A stretch of 64,000 nt of DNA from Isoperla grammatica. Its lineage: Eukaryota; Arthropoda; Insecta; Plecoptera; Perlodidae. The position numbers and the translations under genes are program-made. Below the pieces are notes generated by a model. The model was given only the letters and a program-made list of their open reading frames with translations. It was not told the origin of the DNA and searched no databases. Location of the stretch: positions 29,406,978-29,470,977 of the forward strand of contig OX246749.1 in NCBI GenBank assembly GCA_945910005.1. Reading direction: 5' to 3'. Below, piece after piece: positions 58,418 through 64,000 of this stretch (position 1 is the stretch's first letter; every line of letters starts with the position of its first letter).

Positions 58418-59008
58418 TTATTATCTAGGGATGACATCGGGTAATAAAATTCGGAACCGGTTCCAGCTCTCATTACCCGGGTACCCGGATCCAGAAAACG
58501 TATTTTTCGATGTGTAGGCTTGATTTGAAGGTCGTCGCTAGGCCTTGTGAAGGGCGCGGGGCGCGAAGACGAGGGACGAATGACATGCATGCCGCCTGCT
58601 CGAATAGCCCCACGGAATACGCCTGCAGTAATCACGTCGAGTAAAAAAAAACATTTCGCAATACACAACTGAAGCACGTACATAAAACATGCTTTTTCAA
58701 GTTAAATAAATTGTAATAGAACAAGTGTTAGCCAGAATGTTCACCAGAATGTTAAACAATGAACAAACAGTAACGAATGCAAGTCGGTTCACGTCTGTTC
58801 TGTTCCCCGCCGGGTCACGTGTTGTGGAAGGGTAAGCTCGCGCCGTACCTGCTGGCTCCATCGAAATCAACCGCAGCAAATACTGGCGCGTAAATATAGC
58901 CCAGAAACGTACTAATAAATTACCCGGACCCGAAAAACGGCTCCGGGTAATACTTTGGAGCCGGGTACCCGGGTTACCCGGGTACCTGATGTCATCCCTA
59001 TTATTATC
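58418..59008. mobile_element. Ac-like non-autonomous hAT element with exact 8-bp TSD
   Basis: Element 58426-59000 (575 bp) begins TAGGGATGACATC and ends GATGTCATCCCTA, close to the TAGGGATG ends of Ac/Ds-type hATs. The exact duplication TTATTATC lies at 58418-58425 and 59001-59008. CCCGGGTACCCGG-rich subterminal repeats occur at both ends. No transposase. The insertion lies less than 60 bp upstream of the acceptor of the host exon at 59067. Confidence 0.9.
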
Positions 59009-59066
59009 ACTCATAATTTACTTCTTTCTGACTCTACCTAAAGTCTTGTTTGTAACATTGTTGCAG

Positions 59067-59240
59067 GTGTGGGCCTGATGGCACAGTCCAGCTACTCATC
59101 AGCCATCAACCTAGCTCATGCAACAATACAAGCCAAACAGGAGCAACGTGAAGATGTGACGGAATCTCGGGCGGAGTTCGGATTTGTGGATGCTGATGTT
59201 GATCCAGTTCAACCGAAGTTGGAGCAATGCCCTTCCTCTA
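59067..59240 (+). CDS. Host gene, second coding exon
   Basis: Acceptor TAACATTGTTGCAG|GTGTG (59066/59067) and donor CTCTA|GTACGT (59240/59241). Entered in the phase left by the exon at 50059-50176, it reads 58 codons without a stop, including GLMAQSSYSSAINLAHATIQ and QREDVTESRAEFGF. Both exons leave phase 1. The peptide is hydrophilic and could form a short helix with acidic patches, but I do not recognise a family. Later exons are not visible in the remaining 4.7 kb. Alternatively this exon belongs to a different transcript. Confidence 0.6.
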
Positions 59241-59853
59241 GTACGTAGTTATGTATGGGTGGGAATGTTACATTTAATTTTTTTTATGTTTAGCAAATCA
59301 ATTGCCCGATGAAGGCTATTGTTGCCAAGCCAACATAAGTAGTGCAAAACCTACAGTCATACTTATGTGGGTTGATGGGGGGTTTCCCTGTCTGGACTTG
59401 TATGCTTGGGAACGTCAATCTGAGCCAAAGAAGACTCAATCTGTGACAACTATTTATGATTAGTGATGTACGGGCAGAAATATTCCCGGGAACGGGAAAT
59501 TTTCCCCGGAATATTCCCCGACCCCATATAAATTCCCAAAAGTAGGGAATTTATGTTTTTTTTTTTTTTTATCAATTCCCGGATGAATGTGTTCATCCCA
59601 GGTCATTATACATAAGTAGTAGGCTTAGACCTACAATAAACGCACTGGATACTGTTGTAGGTGGAGGGGGCTGGGGGGGTCTCATGCTGGGCTTGCATTC
59701 TTGGGGGGGTTTGCAAGCTGCTGTTTCCCTGACAGTGTATACAGTACAACCTTATTATTACCTACATACAACTCATTCGTTTTGATATTTAGTTAAATTT
59801 TCTCTTGATGGCTGAATATGTCCGCTTAGGCCTATATAATAAGTAGTAGTCCA
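59241..59853. other. Host intron DNA, no gene seen
   Basis: Contains a fragment with TATTCCCGGGAACGGG (59481) related to sequences near 57250-57300, and a T-run at 59558-59569. No exon supported. Confidence 0.4.
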
Positions 59854-61165
59854 AGAGCCAGCAACATAAAAGCTCCCCTCATAAGGTACATATGTTTTGA
59901 CTATTGGAATAGGAGCGGAAAAACTACTCTACTAACAAAACGCGCGTCTTACTCCTCAACGTGGGGGCTTTTAGGCCCCACAGGGGGCCAAAAAAGCCGA
60001 AAAAAAGGCCCAAGGTTCCCCTCATAAGGTACATGGATGGAGTAAACGCCATTTTGTAGAGATAAGTGTCCCCAAATAGGAATTCGAAGAGTAAGACGGG
60101 ATATTAGGGGGCGTTTACCGATCAGACGCCATTTTACCTAAAAAGGGCCATTTTTTATTTTCGCACATGCATGCGCTTAAACACTCAAATCATATCCGGA
60201 AATGTCTCGAGACGTAGAAAAACATACATTTTAAAGAAATTTTGGGTTATTGTCCTCGCTAGACGCCCTCAAAAGCGGCCCAAAAAGGCCAAGGTTCCCC
60301 TCATAAGGTACATGGATGGAGTAAACGCCATTTTGTAGAGATAAGTGTCCCAAATAGGAATTCGAAGAGTAAGACGGGATATTAGGGGGCGTTTACCGAT
60401 CAGACGCCATTTTGTCCAAAAAGGGCCACTTTTTATTTTCACACGTGCACGCGCTTTAACACCCAAAACATCCTTAAATGCCCCTAGAGGTGAATACATT
60501 TCATAGATATTGTGTGATGTCCTCGCCAGCCCCCCCCCCCCCCCACAGCCTCGATCCGGATGCGATAGTTTTGAAGCTCCGCTTACAAAAAGTGGACCTT
60601 TTTTAATAAAATGCCGTCTGATCGGTAAACGCCCCCTAATATCCCGTCTTACTCTTCGAATTCCTATTTGGGACACTTATCTCTACAAAATGGCGTTTAC
60701 TCCATCCATGTACCTTATGAGGGGAACCTTGGCCTTTTTGGGCCGCTTTTGAGGGCGTCTGGCGAGGACAATAACCCAAAATTTCTTTAAAATGTATGTT
60801 TTTCTACGTCTCGAGACATTTCCGGATATGATTTGAGTGTTTAAGCGCATGCATGTGCGAAAATAAAAAATGGCCCTTTTTAGGTAAAATGGCGTCTGAT
60901 CGGTAAACGCCCCCTAATATCCCGTCTTACTCTTCGAATTCCTATTTGGGACACTTATCTCTACAAAATGGCGTTTACTCCATCCATGTACCTTATGAGG
61001 GGAACCTTGGGCCTTTTTTCGGCTTTTTTGGCCCCCTGTGGGGCCTAAAAGCCCCCACGTTGAGGAGTAAGACGCGCGTTTTGTTAGTAGAGTAGTTTTT
61101 CCGCTCCTATTTCAATAGTCAAAACATATGTACCTTATGAGGGGAGCTTTTATGTTGCTGGCTCT
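59854..61165. mobile_element. Large fold-back element with duplicated arms
   Basis: Begins AGAGCCAGCAACATAAAAGC and ends with its inverse. Arms of about 640 bp are near-perfect inverted repeats meeting at a centre around 60500-60600 that includes a C-run (60530-60544). Within each arm a ~300-bp block (GGTTCCCCTCATAAGGTACA to TTACCGATCAGACGCC) is present twice in tandem. Apparent frames, including matching 80- and 135-codon readings on opposite strands, result from the symmetry. TSD not identified. Confidence 0.8.
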
Positions 61166-61967
61166 CCGTCTATAGGTCCCTAAATGTAAGCGGCCCTTAC
61201 ATTAGCAAAACCGCAGATAATATATTATACACTTATGACATTTTCCAATGAGCTGCACTCAGTGCGCCTATTATATTGTTGTGCACATAGGTATGCGCAC
61301 GGCTCAGGCCGGACCTAATGTGTCAACTTCGACCGCCATCGGAACGAAACATATGAAACGAAACGTGGCTCCATACGGGCCACAAGATCCCATGGCACTG
61401 GAATGCGTCATCGCGTACTAAAATCGCGTTTTATGTCATAAAAGTTAGGCTAATGCATCAACCAAAAAAAATTTCGCCATAGGCGAAATTGCTTCCGGCG
61501 GCTGGGGCTTCGGCCCAGAACCCAGTTGTACCGCGCCACCTCGTGCGGGGTCTAATGTTAGACACTGCGCATGCCTATGGTTGTGAGTTGTTGTTTTAAT
61601 CGTTGAAGGTGCACTCAGTGTGGTCCAGTGTGGCCATTGGAAAACGCCATTAAATTAAAATTTATCAGTCATAAAACAAACTCATATTTTTGGATTGAAA
61701 ATTTACTGTCATAGTTCGGGAGCCACCCTTGAAAAATGGTGATATTTCGGGGTGCTAGCTGCACCCCTGTTGAGGCAGAAATTGCAATACATCTTTAGAT
61801 AGATAAAGGTAATGTGCATATCAAGGCACCGTGCCTTTTTTGCCTCAGTGGTGCAAACGGAAAATAATCGTATCTAAGTGATGGCACTTGCGCGAATTAA
61901 TGGGCATGCACGGACACGAATGTCGGATACCATTACCCTTTTATCACAATCAATATTGTATGTGTTA
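61166..61967. other. Host DNA, no gene seen
   Basis: Includes ATTTCGCCATAGGCGAAAT (61469-61487), a perfect short palindrome, followed by GCTTCCGGCGGCTGGGGC. No exon supported. Confidence 0.4.
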
Positions 61968-63300
61968 TACAGTAAACCACCAGTTATACGATCGTCGAGG
62001 GTCTGGCTAATGCCATCGTATAACTCAAAATATCGTACAACTGATTATTGATATTTACAGCCAAAGAACATGTGGCAGCTATAAAACAAATTATGAGTAG
62101 GCCTAGTGGTATGTTGTGGTCGGGGGGGGGGGGGGGGGGGGGGTTAGGGGTTAGGCCATAAACTAGTCACATCAGTAAATGATTGAATTTATTGATTATA
62201 AGAAACCTTTATCTTTTATTGTTTTTAGCAATTAACATAATAATATTGACACATTAAACTAATCGTGGTAAATCTATTAATTTAATAAAAAATGGTTGAC
62301 TGCTATAACGAATTCATGCACACTTATAAATGGCCTACAAGAAGAACTCATAATATCGTGGATCACGGATCACGTATCGTACAGAAGCCCGGGCAGCGGG
62401 AAACACGGCTCGCGGCTACTGATGCTGCATCGGCCGCCAACACGTAGCGCGCGAACCCGGTGAGTGAAAGCGACCCGTGAGTCACGCATACGCTGCGTTG
62501 CCGTGTCACTCACCGCTCGTACCAGGGAACAGATAACTTTAGCAGATAAGTTAGGAATTCTTTCAGAATAAAACAAGATTATTTTGTTTTGCGTGTTTTT
62601 GTCCTAATTTAAATTGAAAGTTAATTTAGAGCAACTCTTTAGACAAACAAGGATTCGCGTGGCACTGGAATGTTCCGTGGCACTGGAATGTCAATACGAT
62701 GACACAAAGACAGCTGTTCTGCCTTGCTTCATCCACCCGCTACCTGCTTTATTGTGGGTTGAGTTGGGTTCGGTTCGGCTGGCGCATGAATGGGGGGGGG
62801 GGGGGGGGGCTATACAGAACATCCTCCCCCCCCCCTCAAATCACTCACCCGCCCAGTCTGTGAACACCAGCCGCGGACAGCGCTCGATACCTACCATAAA
62901 TCTACAACCAATAAAGCCGTCATTCGTTTTCATTCATACTTTACAAGCCTGCGGTAGTCTGTGGTCGGAAACGGTGCTAGGGTTGAGGGGGGTGGGGGGG
63001 CTCACAAGTTTCGTCGGCAACAATATAAGATCAAGCCAGCAGAATGGCCTGCCAGATGACTCATTAGCGCACGGCGGTCCAGACCGCTTTTGTCAAACGA
63101 GATATCGTATTACTGAGAGTTCCATACTTGCCTGGAGCTAAAAATACATCGTATAAACCCAAATATCGTATAATCCGATATCGTATAACTGATTGTTTTA
63201 TTCATAAATACACTAAGCAAGTTGGTGGGGACCAATCGTTTTCATCGTATATGTACAAATATCGTACAACTGAGCATCGTATAACTGGTGGTTTACTGTA
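61968..63300. mobile_element. TA-flanked pogo/Tigger-like element
   Basis: Element 61970-63298 has ends CAGTAAACCACCAGTTATAC and its inverse, with TA on each side (61968-61969, 63299-63300). CATCGTATAACT/ATATCGTACAACTGA motifs repeat in both subterminal regions. G-runs lie at 62124-62143 and 62792-62809. Stop-free stretches, the longest 175 codons (62614-63141), show no transposase motifs, so it appears non-autonomous. Confidence 0.75.
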
Positions 63301-64000
63301 CATCAAATGAAAGCTATTGAAACACACAATACAACTGTATAACATTCAAGTAGCTACATTACATACCATGTCATAAAATGTAATCAACATCCGGAAATTT
63401 AGCTTTTTCTACATTACATACCATGTCATAAAATGTAATCAACATCCGGAAATTTAGCTTTTTCAATAAGGTAATATCTTCTAAGTTTTGTTATGGTACT
63501 AAACAAATCGAATTCTTAATATACGAAGCATTGATCATAACGACCATTTAGTTATTAAAAAGTTATGTGTCTTGCATTTTGTTTGTATTTATGAAATTAC
63601 GGCAGTAATGAGTAGTTTTCCACGGCAATCTGTAGCTTATCCGCAAAGATGGATACGTTTTTTATCTCTTATAATTTGATCAATATGAGAATTTTCTTTA
63701 ATAAAAGTTCAGTACGTAATACATATCAGTAGATTACATGGTTTTCAACAGTAAAATGCTTGTCTTTTATTATAATTCGGGAATTATGAATTTTTTTATC
63801 GCGATAAAAAGAGTTTTTTTAACGATCACACATTTCTCAGTGAAATAGTAGAAACAACGATGACTTCATAGAAGTAAAAAGCAAACAAGAATGATTTCAC
63901 ATTCACATTTAATACACATCCACAATTTGTTTCATCAATGTGTGTATAACTTACGAGATAAAAATTGGTTTGTGAGATGATGTAGTACAAAATGACATAG
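63301..64000. other. AT-rich DNA with a 55-bp tandem duplication
   Basis: A 55-bp segment (TACATTACATACCATGTCAT to AAATTTAGCTTTTTC) occurs twice at about 63355-63465. The rest has no gene or element I can support. Confidence 0.5.

Noticed and set aside
60269..60752. Matching 135- and 80-codon proteins on opposite strands
   Set aside because: They end in the same residues because they lie in the two arms of the fold-back element; no domain.
62614..63141. 175-codon plus-strand frame
   Set aside because: Crosses G- and C-runs inside a transposon, low-complexity in part, no domain and no splice context.

Overview
The window looks like nuclear DNA of an animal, most likely a marine invertebrate. 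It is AT-rich, gene-poor, and full of short tandem arrays, class II transposons with exact target-site duplications (TSDs), and spliced genes with GT-AG introns. Two copies of a dispersed repeat beginning TTGATATTTGGGCTTA resemble repeats I associate with molluscs, so a mollusc is my best but unproven guess. Nothing bacterial is present. Most long open frames in the window are stop-free readings of satellites, not genes.

Layout. 1-9486: an 84-bp satellite interrupted by two copies of the same ~750-bp poly-T insert. 9487-10898: unique DNA with two degraded hairpin elements. 10899-26474: an 18-unit array of a 122-bp repeat, split by a 13,375-bp element at 11143-24517. That element is the main find. 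It is an almost perfect palindrome, two ~6.67-kb arms around a 36-bp spacer, flanked by a 6-bp TSD (GTGGAG). It starts AG and ends CT, and each arm carries an intact 1,256-codon protein-primed family B DNA polymerase gene, the two genes diverging from the centre. Terminal inverted repeats, the 6-bp TSD and this polymerase type are Polinton/Maverick hallmarks, but the integrase, ATPase, protease and capsid genes are absent. It reads as a fold-back (snap-back) deletion derivative that integrated as a palindrome.

27284-31162: a 72-bp array. 33207-36035: a 73-bp array. 36880-37440: ~145-bp repeats. 40100-41180: a 60-bp array. 41505-42670: a 36-bp array. 43165-43490: 78-bp repeats. 43498-46345: a 113-bp array hit by a long hairpin element and an hAT element. 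46346-47775: another 36-bp array.

49885-59240: the first two coding exons of a host gene on the + strand (50059-50176 and 59067-59240). The ~8.9-kb intron between them holds a complete-looking 5,182-bp autonomous hAT transposon (50397-55578, TSD ACCTTTTA) with a three-exon, 844-codon transposase on the opposite strand, plus two non-autonomous hAT elements and other repeats. A further hAT element lies just upstream of exon 1. 59854-61165 is a large fold-back element, and 61970-63298 is a TA-flanked pogo/Tigger-like element.

Only three kinds of gene are supported: the duplicated polymerase, the hAT transposase, and the partial host gene.
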